DNA of 64,000 nucleotides. Origin: Bacteroidota bacterium (GTDB lineage Bacteria; Bacteroidota; Bacteroidia; Bacteroidales; UBA4417). The translations under genes and the position numbers were made by a program. The stretch spans positions 186,001-250,000 of the forward strand of contig JACAAZ010000005.1 in assembly GCA_013376995.1 (NCBI GenBank), read 5' to 3'. This document shows, in pieces, positions 42,911-52,480 of the stretch; the first letter of the stretch is position 1; each line of letters starts with the position of its first letter. The notes below the pieces were generated by a model. It was not told the DNA's origin and ran no database searches. It saw nothing but the letters and a program-made list of their open reading frames with translations.

Positions 42911-43043
42911 GAAATACGGTAAATGTAAGCTCTTTTTAAATTTCTTTATGAAGTGGTTACAGGAAAAATAGAATTATGTTACTTTGTTTTTGAATAGATA
43001 ATTCAGCCTGTTTTCATCATATCCTTGAATGATTATTATGATC

Positions 43044-44150
43044 ATGAATAAGTACAGTATACTGGGATTTTTAGCCCTTGTAAGTCTTATTGGAATGGCT
43101 CAGGAGCCCCAAATAGCAATCAATCCGCGGCATTATGTCTGTTATAGGGCAAGTAATCCCATTACGATTGACGGTTTGCAGACGGATCCTGACTGGCAGC
43201 AAGCGGCATGGACAGAAAAATTTGTGGATATTGAAGGTGGCCAAAAACCGGAACCCACTTACTGGACCAGGGCTAAAATGTTATGGGATGATAAATACCT
43301 TTATGTTCTTGCCCAGTTGCAGGAGCCGAATGTATGGGCAACTCTTACCGAAAGGGAATCAGTGATTTTTAACGATCCTGATTTTGAGGTTTTTATAGAT
43401 CCTGACGGGGATACTCATCATTATGCCGAATATGAGATGAATGCCCTCAACACTCAATGGGATCTCCTTCTCATTAAGCCCTACCGGGATGATATAGTTC
43501 AAAATGTTGCCATTGACAATTGGAACTACAATGGGATGAAATCTGCAGTATATGTGAACGGAACATTGAACAACTCAAATGATCGCGATCTGGGATGGAC
43601 AGTGGAGATTGCATTCCCGCTGGATGCGCTTGCTGAGTTGAGTTCTACAGGAAAGAATCCCGTGCCAGGAGAACAATACCGTATTAACTTCTCCAGGGTA
43701 GAATGGACTGTTGATGTTATAGATGGAAAATATAAGAAGCGCACGCAGATGGTCGGAGGAAGAGAGAAGATGCTTCCGGAAAACAATTGGGTATGGTCAC
43801 CCCAGGGAGTGATCGCCATGCATCAGCCAGAAACATGGGGATTTTTACAATTCTCCGGCAATACTGTTGGCACTGATGCCGATAACTATCTCGAGAGTCC
43901 TGAAAATCCCCTGAAGTGGGCTTTGAGGATGTTATACTATCGTGAAAGCTCTTATTTCGAAAAGAAGGGTAAATACACACAAGATCTAAACCCGCTAAAG
44001 TTGGATAATTTCAAAACAGGAGGGAGCGCTTTTCACCCGTTGATTATTTTAACTCCATCCGGTTATGAAGCTTCAATCCCCACTTCAGATAATAAGGGAA
44101 GCTGGCACATCCGCCAGGATGGACGGGTATGGAAAACTATTAAGAAGTGA
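43044..44150 (+). CDS. Exported carbohydrate-binding family 9-like protein
   Basis: 368 residues from the ATG at 43044 (MNKYSILGFLALVSLIGMAQ is a good signal peptide; an upstream ATG at 43029 is possible). The CBM9-like domain spans about 30-245: YRASNPITIDGLQTDPDWQ, then AKMLWDDKYLYVLAQL and a DPDFEVFIDPDGDTHHYAEYEMNA segment typical of the family-9-like fold used by sugar-binding and reductase proteins. No enzyme site is visible. It probably binds xylan-like or other glycans at the surface or in the periplasm. It is convergent with the M50-like protease gene, 14 bases apart. Confidence 0.82.
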   Translation: MNKYSILGFLALVSLIGMAQEPQIAINPRHYVCYRASNPITIDGLQTDPDWQQAAWTEKFVDIEGGQKPEPTYWTRAKMLWDDKYLYVLAQLQEPNVWATLTERESVIFNDPDFEVFIDPDGDTHHYAEYEMNALNTQWDLLLIKPYRDDIVQNVAIDNWNYNGMKSAVYVNGTLNNSNDRDLGWTVEIAFPLDALAELSSTGKNPVPGEQYRINFSRVEWTVDVIDGKYKKRTQMVGGREKMLPENNWVWSPQGVIAMHQPETWGFLQFSGNTVGTDADNYLESPENPLKWALRMLYYRESSYFEKKGKYTQDLNPLKLDNFKTGGSAFHPLIILTPSGYEASIPTSDNKGSWHIRQDGRVWKTIKK

Positions 44151-44164
44151 TAAGGACCTTTCGG

Positions 44165-44980
44165 TTAAAAATGAAGCCCGAAAACCAACAGACGGTTCAT
44201 AAGGATAATAACCACCAGTGAAGTAATGGCATATGGACTGTACCGGTTAATATCCTCAAATTCAGGATTTGAGATCAATCCAGGATAGTCTTTCCTGACA
44301 GCAAGCGGGTAAGTCCAAAGAATGGTGAATGGAATGCAGAATGGAGCAAATAGGCTCAAAAAGGTTATTACCGGAAGATTTAGTAAGGTGGTTAAAACTA
44401 TTCCAATCATCACTGGATACAACACCAGTTGTTTCATGAACATTGCCCTCGCATGCCTTATCTCGAGTGACTCATAGGGACAAACCTGCACAAAGTTCCT
44501 TGTGAGGCTGGCCATGAGGATGTAGAGCGTGATAAAGGCAATTATTGCCATCAGGATGACTGACCATAGCGGGAATCGCAACGCCTGGAAAAAATAACCG
44601 GTATCACCACTGGCAAAAAAGGGCGCTATCATCATATATCCGAAGAATCCAATATATCCGAAAATAGCCATATAATTTTCGAACAGGAAAACCTGGTCTT
44701 TTTGGTACCTGATATAGCAGAGAACCTGGAAGAGAATTCCAATGAACAGGCTGGTTATAGGCCCGGCAGCACTTATCCATAATTTGGCTTCCAGGGGTAG
44801 AATTGCTTCTTTGTAATCAACATAATTATGATGAAGCGTCACATCCTGAGCATTCAATGCGATAGCAGTCAGAAAATGTCCGCACTCATGAAGCGTAGTT
44901 TCCAGAATATTTGCAATAATAAAAAGGATAACTGAATTTACTAATACACGCCGGTACCGGTAGGTAGGTAATTCTTCCAT
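44165..44980 (-). CDS. M50-like integral membrane metalloprotease
   Basis: Polytopic membrane protein of 271 residues with about six TM helices. The first helix carries HECGH at residues 31-35 (zinc ligands His31 and His35, catalytic Glu32), and a later helix holds ISAAGPITSLFIG, the small-residue motif typical of M50 peptidases. A second zinc-ligand motif such as LDG/NPDG is not obvious, so activity is uncertain. M50 proteases act in regulated intramembrane proteolysis, for example on anti-sigma factors. It is not the canonical RseP, since no PDZ domain is present. Neighbours give no clue. Confidence 0.72.
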   Translation of the reverse strand: MEELPTYRYRRVLVNSVILFIIANILETTLHECGHFLTAIALNAQDVTLHHNYVDYKEAILPLEAKLWISAAGPITSLFIGILFQVLCYIRYQKDQVFLFENYMAIFGYIGFFGYMMIAPFFASGDTGYFFQALRFPLWSVILMAIIAFITLYILMASLTRNFVQVCPYESLEIRHARAMFMKQLVLYPVMIGIVLTTLLNLPVITFLSLFAPFCIPFTILWTYPLAVRKDYPGLISNPEFEDINRYSPYAITSLVVIILMNRLLVFGLHF

Positions 44981-45032
44981 TGATCAATCATTTGGGCATT
45001 CAAATTTAGTATTTATCGAATAAATTATTATA

Positions 45033-46016
45033 CTAAAAGAAGAGAGATATGAATTCTTCTGGTGTAACATGTGAAAAATATTCATCAATTTTCATTCTTA
45101 ATGTCAATTCCTGAATTGAATCCAGAGAATGGGGAACTCCAATCAGAGAATCCTCCAGTTCTGATGTTTCAAGAAGGTTGAAATAGTCGCCATAAATCCT
45201 TGCAGCCCTGATAACACCGGCTTCAACCTGTAAGTTCATTTCAATATGCCCGCCTTTTTCAGTTTTGATTTGCTTTTTGAAATTGTAAGCAGGGGAATAA
45301 CCGAAATTCCAATTCCAGGTAGAGTACTTGTCTTCAACCAGTTTGTGGATATTCTGGTGATCGGCTTCCGACAACTCAATGGTGATGGCATCAGGATATT
45401 TTTCATTGACATGCGAACGTACCATCTCCATGAACTTCTCTATTTCCAGAGGTTCCCTTAGATGTTCGCTGATGTTTGTCACCCTGCTGCGAACAGATTT
45501 TACAGCCTTATCGGTAAATTTTGAAGGGTCTACTTTCAGTGCGCCTGTCAGGTCGGCCATGATTGAAGAGAACAGGAGAGTACCATGATGTAAAACCTTA
45601 TTCCTGAATACATGCTCAGCATTCCCGGAAAACTTCCTTCCATCAATGGTAAGGTCATTCCTCCCTTCGAAGCGGGCTTCAATTCCCAACTTCTGCATAA
45701 CTTCCAGTATCGGTTCCGTGAACTTGCGGAAATCAACAAGACTACCAGGCTCACCATGGCTGATAAAGGTGAAATTTATATTCCCCAGGTCATGAAAAAC
45801 TGCCCCACCGCCCGATAGCCTTCTTACAACTTTTATCTTGTTCTGTTCTACAAAATCAAGGTTGATTTCAGCAAGGGTATTCTGGTGTTTTCCAACTATG
45901 ATAGAGGGTTCATTCCTCCAAAGCATGAAACTGTCGTCATTGAAATGTTTGAGGACATATTCTTCAGTAGCCAGGTTAAACCAGGGCTCAGTTGAGTGAC
46001 GTTTAATTATCAGCAT
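45033..46016 (-). CDS. lplA: Lipoate--protein ligase
   Basis: Cytosolic enzyme that activates free lipoate with ATP and attaches it to lysines of 2-oxoacid dehydrogenases and the glycine cleavage system. The lipoate-binding motif RRLSGGGAVFHDLGNINFTF is intact. The catalytic lysine region KVDPSKFTDKAVKSVRSRVTNI and C-terminal domain (about 240-327) are present. Length 327 is typical. It begins 3 bases after the upstream hypothetical gene's stop on the same strand, so the two are probably cotranscribed. Confidence 0.94.
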   Translation of the reverse strand: MLIIKRHSTEPWFNLATEEYVLKHFNDDSFMLWRNEPSIIVGKHQNTLAEINLDFVEQNKIKVVRRLSGGGAVFHDLGNINFTFISHGEPGSLVDFRKFTEPILEVMQKLGIEARFEGRNDLTIDGRKFSGNAEHVFRNKVLHHGTLLFSSIMADLTGALKVDPSKFTDKAVKSVRSRVTNISEHLREPLEIEKFMEMVRSHVNEKYPDAITIELSEADHQNIHKLVEDKYSTWNWNFGYSPAYNFKKQIKTEKGGHIEMNLQVEAGVIRAARIYGDYFNLLETSELEDSLIGVPHSLDSIQELTLRMKIDEYFSHVTPEEFISLFF

Positions 46017-46019
46017 AAA

Positions 46020-47195
46020 CTATTTTAGTGGAAGTCGTTGGTTTAGGTAAGTGTTTTTCTCATGGAGCCAGCGGTTCTCACCGAAACCGTACTCCAGGTT
46101 TATGGTCAGTGCATTCCCCCTAAGGTTTGAACCCTGTTTATTATTAAAGTTCATAAGGTGATAGCGGCTGCTTATACCGAAAAAATGGTCACTTTTCGTG
46201 TAATACCTGTATCCAAGTCCGAAATGAATGGCTGGGGATGCAAGGTATTTAGATTCATTGTCATCAGCTGTAGCAGGATCATTCTTGAGGTTAAGCACAT
46301 CCATCAATTCCAGGTCGATTCCACCTAAGAGATCGAGTTCGTGTCGCCGCCAGTCGATAAGTTGCCTGCCTGTCTCCAGCATGAAATTTAATCCCATGAA
46401 ATTATGTGTTGTATATAATGAATCCTTGTACATTACCTGGAAGTCGTTCCATGAGCGGAAAAATCGCAGGGATGCAGCTCCGCTGTAGATCATTTTTTTG
46501 TTCCGTACAGCAATAAAAACGCCTACTGAAGGATGAGGCCCAATTGTATTTAACTTATCATAAGGTATCCAGGCTCCCAACGTTTCTCCCCAATTCTGAA
46601 GCCATTCTGACAATTCGCCACCTACGTTTTGCTGATATGTCTTGCCAAGTTTGGTAAAGCTTAAGGGCTCTTTTAACAAACCCTCGTAAAGGCTATCAGC
46701 CGGATGCAGGTAGAAAGTGGCGAAAAACCGTTCTTCAGCTGAGAGGTCAGAATAGGAGAGGGCACGGCTTGCTATACTGTCAGTAAATGTTTTATACCAT
46801 TTAAGTAGTTCAAATTCAGGCGTGTAGTAATTGTACTCTTTCAGGCAACGCCCTGAAGTATCTTGCGAAAGCCATTGGTAAAGATCCAGGTAACCGATCA
46901 TTGAATTAGTCACAAGAGTATCAGTAAAAGTCCCGGCATCAATGGCCCAAAGTGCCTTGGTACGATAAATTGTCTCATCCAAACCACAATGCTTCTCCCA
47001 GAAATCCAGCAAAATGCTGGCTGTATCGATAATTCCATCCTGGTAATATAATGGGATCAATTGCATACATGCATACTGAATTTCGCTGCAACTGCTGTTT
47101 GAATCTGAAAGGATCATCTTCACATTGGTTTCTTGCGAAAATGAATGCAGGCAAATTATAGTAAGTGATACAATCAGGAATAACCGCTTTTTCAT
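46020..47195 (-). CDS. Hypothetical exported protein with outer-membrane barrel-like C-terminus
   Basis: 391 residues from the ATG at 47195, chosen because the signal peptide MKKRLFLIVSLTIICLHSFSQ follows it; an upstream ATG at 47243 would add 16 residues. The first 180 residues are Cys- and aromatic-containing and helical. The last 180 residues alternate short amphipathic strands (LNFMLETGRQLIDW, FGLGYRYYTKSDHFFG, ALTINLEYGFGENRW) as in small outer-membrane barrels. I do not recognise a family. It is in tight association with lplA downstream, which offers no functional hint. Confidence 0.65.
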   Translation of the reverse strand: MKKRLFLIVSLTIICLHSFSQETNVKMILSDSNSSCSEIQYACMQLIPLYYQDGIIDTASILLDFWEKHCGLDETIYRTKALWAIDAGTFTDTLVTNSMIGYLDLYQWLSQDTSGRCLKEYNYYTPEFELLKWYKTFTDSIASRALSYSDLSAEERFFATFYLHPADSLYEGLLKEPLSFTKLGKTYQQNVGGELSEWLQNWGETLGAWIPYDKLNTIGPHPSVGVFIAVRNKKMIYSGAASLRFFRSWNDFQVMYKDSLYTTHNFMGLNFMLETGRQLIDWRRHELDLLGGIDLELMDVLNLKNDPATADDNESKYLASPAIHFGLGYRYYTKSDHFFGISSRYHLMNFNNKQGSNLRGNALTINLEYGFGENRWLHEKNTYLNQRLPLK

Positions 47196-47644
47196 ACCTG
47201 GTAATATGGGATATACTTTCACCATCTTAAAATTAAGGAACATTTCTAAAACTATCAGCAGAAAGCTCCCAGTCTTACAAAATCCGAGCCATAAAGACAG
47301 GAAATTCGTTTGTTCACGAAAAAATCTGAAACCGGATTCAAATCTGAATAACTTTTGCCATCTGCTACCATGAGATGCGGAATCTTGTTCACTCCCGTTA
47401 TAAGTTTGCTGTATAAATCCGTTTTTATTAGTACTTCACTAAAGAATAACAATTTAGCCACAAATGTTCCTAATGTTATGGCAAAATGTTAATAATGAAT
47501 TAATTAAAACCCCTGAAGCTTTTGGCAACAGGGGTTTCACCACCAGAGCATTTTGCGTTTGACGAGCTTTACGAGAGCAAAAACCGATTTAAGAAATTAT
47601 CCCCAAATTCCATTTGTTTATGGTAAAGGGCCAATTATCAGATT
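47196..47644. other. 449-bp intergenic region
   Basis: Spacer between the start of the hypothetical gene and the end of the GH3 gene. It contains the hairpin at 47507-47537. I see no repeat, RNA gene or supportable coding region. A 68-codon minus-strand frame at 47255-47461 has no recognisable features. Confidence 0.5.
47507..47537 (-). terminator. Intrinsic terminator of the polysaccharide utilization operon
   Basis: Perfect 9-bp stem AAACCCCTG/CAGGGGTTT with a 13-base loop. On the minus strand the stem is followed by TTAATTAATT, a weak T-rich tail. It lies about 108 bases past the GH3 stop codon and is the natural end of the minus-strand PUL transcript. Confidence 0.7.
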
Positions 47645-49945
47645 TTATTTAGTCAGTTCAAAGGAAGCTTCCAATCCTTTATCGGAGCTGCCTCCAACAA
47701 AAACAATGAACATACCAGGCTCTGCCTTATGTTCCAATTTTTCATTATAAAAAGCCAGGTCTTCTGAAGTCAGGGCAAAAGTAAGAGTTTTACTTTCACC
47801 AGCCTTCAGGAAAACTTTTTGATAACCTTTCAGTTCCTTAACGGGCCTTGTAATGCTTCCAACCAAATCGTGGATGTACAGCTGAGCAACTTCAGCACCA
47901 TCAACTTTACCAGTGTTTGTTAGGGTGACACTGACCTTGAGAGTTCCGTTCATGTTCATAGTACTCTTGTCGAGTTTCAGGTCTGAGTAGTTGAATGTAG
48001 TATAACTTAAACCATAGCCGAATGGATAGAGCGGATCATTGCTGACATCCAGGTAACGGCTTTTATATTTATCGTCCGGGTTACCTGCATATGGCCGACC
48101 TGTATGCTTGTGATTGTAATAAATGGGAATCTGGCCAACATTCCTTGGAAATGTCATGGTAAGTTTACCGGCCGGGTTGCGTATACCAAAGAGGATACTG
48201 GCAACAGCATCACCGGCTTCGGTTCCCGGGTGCCATGCTTCAAGAATGGCTGGTACATGCTCATTTTCCCATTCTAGGGTGAGTGGCCTTCCATTCATCA
48301 ATACCAGGACTACTGGTTTCCCGGTTGCTACAAGTGCTTTGAGGAGATCCAGCTGACGGCCGGGGAGTCCGATATCACTCCTGGATGCTGCTTCACCGCT
48401 TAAACCACTGGGCTCTCCGAGAACTGCAACTACCACGTCCGCCTTCCCGGCAGTTTCGACGGCTTCCTTTATCATTTCATCATCTGTCCTGGGATCAACG
48501 GATTTGTCACCACTGATTTCAGCTAAGTACTTTCTGTCAGTCAAAAGGTTACATCCTTTAGCTGTAAGTAAAACAGGGTTTTCGCCGAATAAATTGCGAA
48601 TTCCGCTTCTAACAGTAATGGAACGTTGCCAATCTCCTGCACCACTCCAGGTTCCTATCATTTCTCTTTGATTATCTGCCAGTGGGCCGATAAGGGCAAT
48701 TGTGCCCTGGGGTTTGAGCGGAAGTAGCTGGTTGTCATTTTTGAGAAGGACCATAGATTGCTCAGCGATCTCTTTAGCAATTTTACGGTTGGCCGGGGTC
48801 AAAATCTCTTTTGCAGGCCTGCTCTCGTTGATATACCTGTAAGGGTCGTCGAAAAGTCCAAGTTTGTATTTGGCTTCCAGTATCCTGCGGCAGGCATCAT
48901 CAATGGTCTTTTGGGTTACTTTGCCTTCTTTTACCAATTCCCTGGCATAAAGGATAAATCCTTCACCTACCATGTCCATATCAATCCCGGCATTCAGGGC
49001 CAGTCGCGAAACATCCTTCAGGTCTTTTCCAATCCCGTGCTCAATCAATTCGTTAACTGCAGTGTAATCAGTGCAAACCATTCCCTTGAATCCCCATTGA
49101 CCGCGGAGAAGATCTGTCATCAGCCATTTATTAGCAGTTGCGGGCACTCCGTTGATTTCATTGAAAGAACTCATAGCGCTGCCGGCACCAGCATCAAACG
49201 CAGCTTTATAGGGAGGGAGATAATCGTTATACATTTTAACCATGCTCATATCAACTGTATTATAATCCCTGCCTGCTTCCGCTCCTCCATAAAGAGCAAA
49301 GTGTTTAACACATGCCATTATGGTATTAGGTTTCGAAAGGTCATCACCCTGGTAACCTTTTACCATGGCCCTCGCAATTTGCGATCCAAGCCATGGATCT
49401 TCACCGGATCCTTCAGCTGAGCGGCCCCATCTTGGATCACGTGAGATGTCAACCATCGGGCTGAAAGTCCAGCAAAGTCCGTCAGCTGACGCTTCCTGGG
49501 CTGCCACCCTGGCACTTTGTTCAACCAGGTTCATATCCCATGTGCAGGCTAAAGCAAGCGGAATAGGAAAAATGGTCTTATGGCCATGGATAACATCATA
49601 TCCAAACAGGAGAGGGATCTTCAGGCGCGTTTCTTTTACAGCCATGTCCTGAAGCTTCCTGACTGCTTCGGGAGTGAATGTGTTGAAGACTCCCCCAACC
49701 ATGCCGTTCTTAATTTTTTTATCAACATCCACGCTTACCAATGGACCAGTAATGTCAAATCCTATGGAAGGAAGATTCAGCTGGCCGATCTTTTCGTCCA
49801 GTGTCATCTTGCTCATAAGGTTTGTAATGTAAATATCCATTTTAGCCTTTTCGGGATTCACGGCTTTCTGCTGAGCCCGGGCCGAAATCAGGATTCCAAC
49901 TGCCAGCAACAGCGATAAGAGTGCCCTTGCAATCATCTTTGTCAT
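47645..49945 (-). CDS. bglX: GH3 beta-glucosidase
   Basis: Exported exo-beta-glucosidase of 766 residues. Signal peptide ends near residue 24 (ISARAQ). The GH3 N-terminal barrel contains HGHKTIFPIPLALACTWD, SPMVDISRDPRWGRSAEG and the nucleophile Asp in GFKGMVCTDYTAVNELI (TDY in place of the more common SDW). The C-terminal alpha/beta sandwich (about 380-600) and Fn3-like domain (about 660-766) are complete. BglX-type GH3 enzymes act on beta-1,2, 1,3 and 1,4 gluco-oligosaccharides. With the GH144 genes upstream, cleavage of sophorose-type oligosaccharides is the best guess. Last gene of the PUL. Confidence 0.95.
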   Translation of the reverse strand: MTKMIARALLSLLLAVGILISARAQQKAVNPEKAKMDIYITNLMSKMTLDEKIGQLNLPSIGFDITGPLVSVDVDKKIKNGMVGGVFNTFTPEAVRKLQDMAVKETRLKIPLLFGYDVIHGHKTIFPIPLALACTWDMNLVEQSARVAAQEASADGLCWTFSPMVDISRDPRWGRSAEGSGEDPWLGSQIARAMVKGYQGDDLSKPNTIMACVKHFALYGGAEAGRDYNTVDMSMVKMYNDYLPPYKAAFDAGAGSAMSSFNEINGVPATANKWLMTDLLRGQWGFKGMVCTDYTAVNELIEHGIGKDLKDVSRLALNAGIDMDMVGEGFILYARELVKEGKVTQKTIDDACRRILEAKYKLGLFDDPYRYINESRPAKEILTPANRKIAKEIAEQSMVLLKNDNQLLPLKPQGTIALIGPLADNQREMIGTWSGAGDWQRSITVRSGIRNLFGENPVLLTAKGCNLLTDRKYLAEISGDKSVDPRTDDEMIKEAVETAGKADVVVAVLGEPSGLSGEAASRSDIGLPGRQLDLLKALVATGKPVVLVLMNGRPLTLEWENEHVPAILEAWHPGTEAGDAVASILFGIRNPAGKLTMTFPRNVGQIPIYYNHKHTGRPYAGNPDDKYKSRYLDVSNDPLYPFGYGLSYTTFNYSDLKLDKSTMNMNGTLKVSVTLTNTGKVDGAEVAQLYIHDLVGSITRPVKELKGYQKVFLKAGESKTLTFALTSEDLAFYNEKLEHKAEPGMFIVFVGGSSDKGLEASFELTK

Positions 49946-49984
49946 AGTTTCAGTTTTTAAATTAATGCCATTATTTATAATTTA

Positions 49985-52480
49985 TTAATTCCAATTAATA
50001 TGAATTTCTTCAGGTGAATTTTGAATTATCACCGACTTCTGGTATACACTCGTTTCTGCCATCCTCAGCCTTTCATAAGATGAGACATCGTAAACTTCAT
50101 CGAGGTATTTAAGGCCATCAATTAGCTTCAATTTCAAATTCCGTTCATTCACCAACTGCCCATTAACAGAGATTGAATCCATCCCGGCGGGAAATCCGTG
50201 AAAGATGCATTCTGTAACAGGAAATTTGCTCTGATAGTTCCCTTCTGCTTTGCTGAAGAGCAAAGAGTGATCCTCAGGATTGAATGCAATGTTACGCTTA
50301 AAATACTTGCCTTCTTTGAATCCGAATGACTCACCATCGTCTTCATAGTATATAAATGTGCTTTTCTCATTGCCAAAATATATGTGGACAATGAGCGTAT
50401 CGGAAGGTTTTTCTTTGGTTGATTGTACCAGGCTTTGCATAGGAATTATGGATGATGCCCTGACAAAGACCGGGATCTGGTAAATGGGACAAGGGCTGGA
50501 AATTGTTTGACAGCCATTTAGTTTTTCTTCAGTGTAAAGATCATACCAATCTCCTTTTGGCAAATAAACGGATTTCCGGGTTTCGATGCTTGTTACCGGA
50601 ACAACCATGAATGCCCTGCCACATGTAAACTGAGACTGAAACGAAGGTTCATAAACCTTGTCATCAAAGGGGTCTGTAATACAAAGGCTCCTGGCGACGG
50701 GTATTCCCGTTGTGCTGGCTTCATAGAATGCTGAATACAGATAGGGGAGCATCCTGTAACGGAATCCAAGATATTCCCTTGAAATGGCTTCTGATTCCTC
50801 TCCATAACTCCAGGGTTCATTCGAATGTGAATAGGCTTGTTTATGGTTACGTGCATAGGGTGCAAACATCCCAACTTCCATCCAGCGGGAGAAAAGTTCA
50901 GGGCTCGTGTTTCCAATATAACCACCAATATCATCTCCTACAAATGGGACACCTGAAATTCCCATTTGAATATTGAGCAGAACACCTCCCGGTAAGTATT
51001 CGTCCCTTGCCGTGTTATCGCCTGTCCATACAGCTGCATAACGCTGGACTCCTGCAAAACCTGAGCGTGTGAGGACAAAGGGACGTTTGCCTTGTTCGAA
51101 TTTAAGGCCTGACTCATAGCTGCTCCTGGCCATCAGCATACCATAGAGATTTTTAGCTTCAAGTGCATTAGCTTTTCTCCCATCAAAATCAAACGAGAGA
51201 TTATCCGGGAGGTAGCTCCCACCAACTGCCGGTTCATTCATGTCGTTCCAGTAACCATGAATGCCGTGGTCAGGAAGAAATTTCATGTTATTTATCCACC
51301 AGTTCCGAGCCTTAGGATTTGTAAAATCAACGAAATTGTCGAGGCTGGGAGCAATATCTGCAGTGTAATTGGAGCCGTCAGAGTATTTTATGAAAACGTC
51401 CTTCTGCAATCCATCCAGGTAAGCATTATAAGTAGTATCTACTTTTATTCCTGGATTTACTGACGCTGTCAACTCGATTCCCATATCTTTAAGCCGGGCT
51501 GAAAGCCCGATCATATCCGGAAATCTCAGGCTATTGATCCGGAAAGGTTCATAATCTTTCAGGTAATCTGCATCGAGCACGATGCAATCAACCGGTAGTT
51601 TTTTTTGGCGAAATGTCTTTGCCAGCCATTCCACCTTATCCTGTGGATAATAACTGCACCGGCTCTGATGGTACCCGAGGCTCCAAAGTGGAGGAAGGGG
51701 CATCCTGCCGGTTAAAGAAGTGTAATGAAACAGTATGCCGGGAATATCAGAGTCATAGATCATGAAATAATCTGCATCGCCACCTTCTGAAGTAATTGAA
51801 GTAAACCCGGGTGTAGACAGGCCGAAGTTGAAAAATGTCTTATGTGTATTGTTATAGTAGATACCGTAAACTTCCTTTTCATGAATTCCAATATAGAAAG
51901 GAATGCTGCAGTACATTGATAATCTTGGATCACCGTATTTATAGGTATCCGTATTGTTCAACGTATATGCATTTCCTCTTTTGTCCAGGTTGCCAAGAAC
52001 TTCGCCTAAACCGACGAAGCGCTCTCCTGGTTGCATTTTCTTGTAAAGCGTTGAACGTAACCCGATAAAACTTGTTCCAAATCCTTGCCCGGCGACATCT
52101 TCGCTTATAATTTTTCCTGATTTATTCCTGAAGATCAGCCTGAAAGCAGGCTGCTTCTCAATTGTAAGATCGATGGCGGAAGTACGAATTTCAATTTGGT
52201 TGTTTGATTCACTTAAATCAAACTGGGCTTTTGGGAACGACATTAAATCAGGTAGAACATACGAGAATTCCGGCATGATTTGCGATAGAGAAACACGGAC
52301 CCTTATTATGTTTGGGTCATAAATCTGTATCCTGAAAAAAGCTCTTTCCGAGCGTCCTTCTATTCCTGAAGTTATCTTTTTCCACGAAATTACCTTCCCT
52401 ATATTGGTAACCTGGGCAAAGGATCCATGCATGAGGATTACTAAACCAAACATTACCAGGAAAGACAATCGCTTTTTCAT
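49985..52480 (-). CDS. GH31 alpha-glucosidase family enzyme
   Basis: Exported protein of 831 residues, signal peptide ending HGSFAQ near residue 23. The GH31 barrel has LPPLWSLGYHQSRCSYYPQDKV (key WSLGYHQSR), VDCIVLDADYLKD, and the nucleophile Asp in GYWNDMNEPAV, the family signature. The proximal and distal beta domains follow (RKSVYLPKGDWYDLYT). Substrate class ranges from alpha-1,4 and alpha-1,6 glucosides to xylosides; it cannot be told here. Its 5' end overlaps the upstream glucoamylase-family gene by 4 bases, so it is translationally coupled. It could cleave alpha-linked branches or closures on a beta-glucan. Confidence 0.94.
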   Translation of the reverse strand: MKKRLSFLVMFGLVILMHGSFAQVTNIGKVISWKKITSGIEGRSERAFFRIQIYDPNIIRVRVSLSQIMPEFSYVLPDLMSFPKAQFDLSESNNQIEIRTSAIDLTIEKQPAFRLIFRNKSGKIISEDVAGQGFGTSFIGLRSTLYKKMQPGERFVGLGEVLGNLDKRGNAYTLNNTDTYKYGDPRLSMYCSIPFYIGIHEKEVYGIYYNNTHKTFFNFGLSTPGFTSITSEGGDADYFMIYDSDIPGILFHYTSLTGRMPLPPLWSLGYHQSRCSYYPQDKVEWLAKTFRQKKLPVDCIVLDADYLKDYEPFRINSLRFPDMIGLSARLKDMGIELTASVNPGIKVDTTYNAYLDGLQKDVFIKYSDGSNYTADIAPSLDNFVDFTNPKARNWWINNMKFLPDHGIHGYWNDMNEPAVGGSYLPDNLSFDFDGRKANALEAKNLYGMLMARSSYESGLKFEQGKRPFVLTRSGFAGVQRYAAVWTGDNTARDEYLPGGVLLNIQMGISGVPFVGDDIGGYIGNTSPELFSRWMEVGMFAPYARNHKQAYSHSNEPWSYGEESEAISREYLGFRYRMLPYLYSAFYEASTTGIPVARSLCITDPFDDKVYEPSFQSQFTCGRAFMVVPVTSIETRKSVYLPKGDWYDLYTEEKLNGCQTISSPCPIYQIPVFVRASSIIPMQSLVQSTKEKPSDTLIVHIYFGNEKSTFIYYEDDGESFGFKEGKYFKRNIAFNPEDHSLLFSKAEGNYQSKFPVTECIFHGFPAGMDSISVNGQLVNERNLKLKLIDGLKYLDEVYDVSSYERLRMAETSVYQKSVIIQNSPEEIHINWN

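Noticed and set aside
47255-47461. 68-codon minus-strand frame in the gap after the PUL
   Set aside because: No recognisable domain, signal peptide or coding context; treated as non-coding.
48758-49420. 220-codon plus-strand frame opposite the GH3 gene
   Set aside because: Antisense to a complete GH3 with intact motifs. The translated sequence is Cys/His-rich with no recognisable features.
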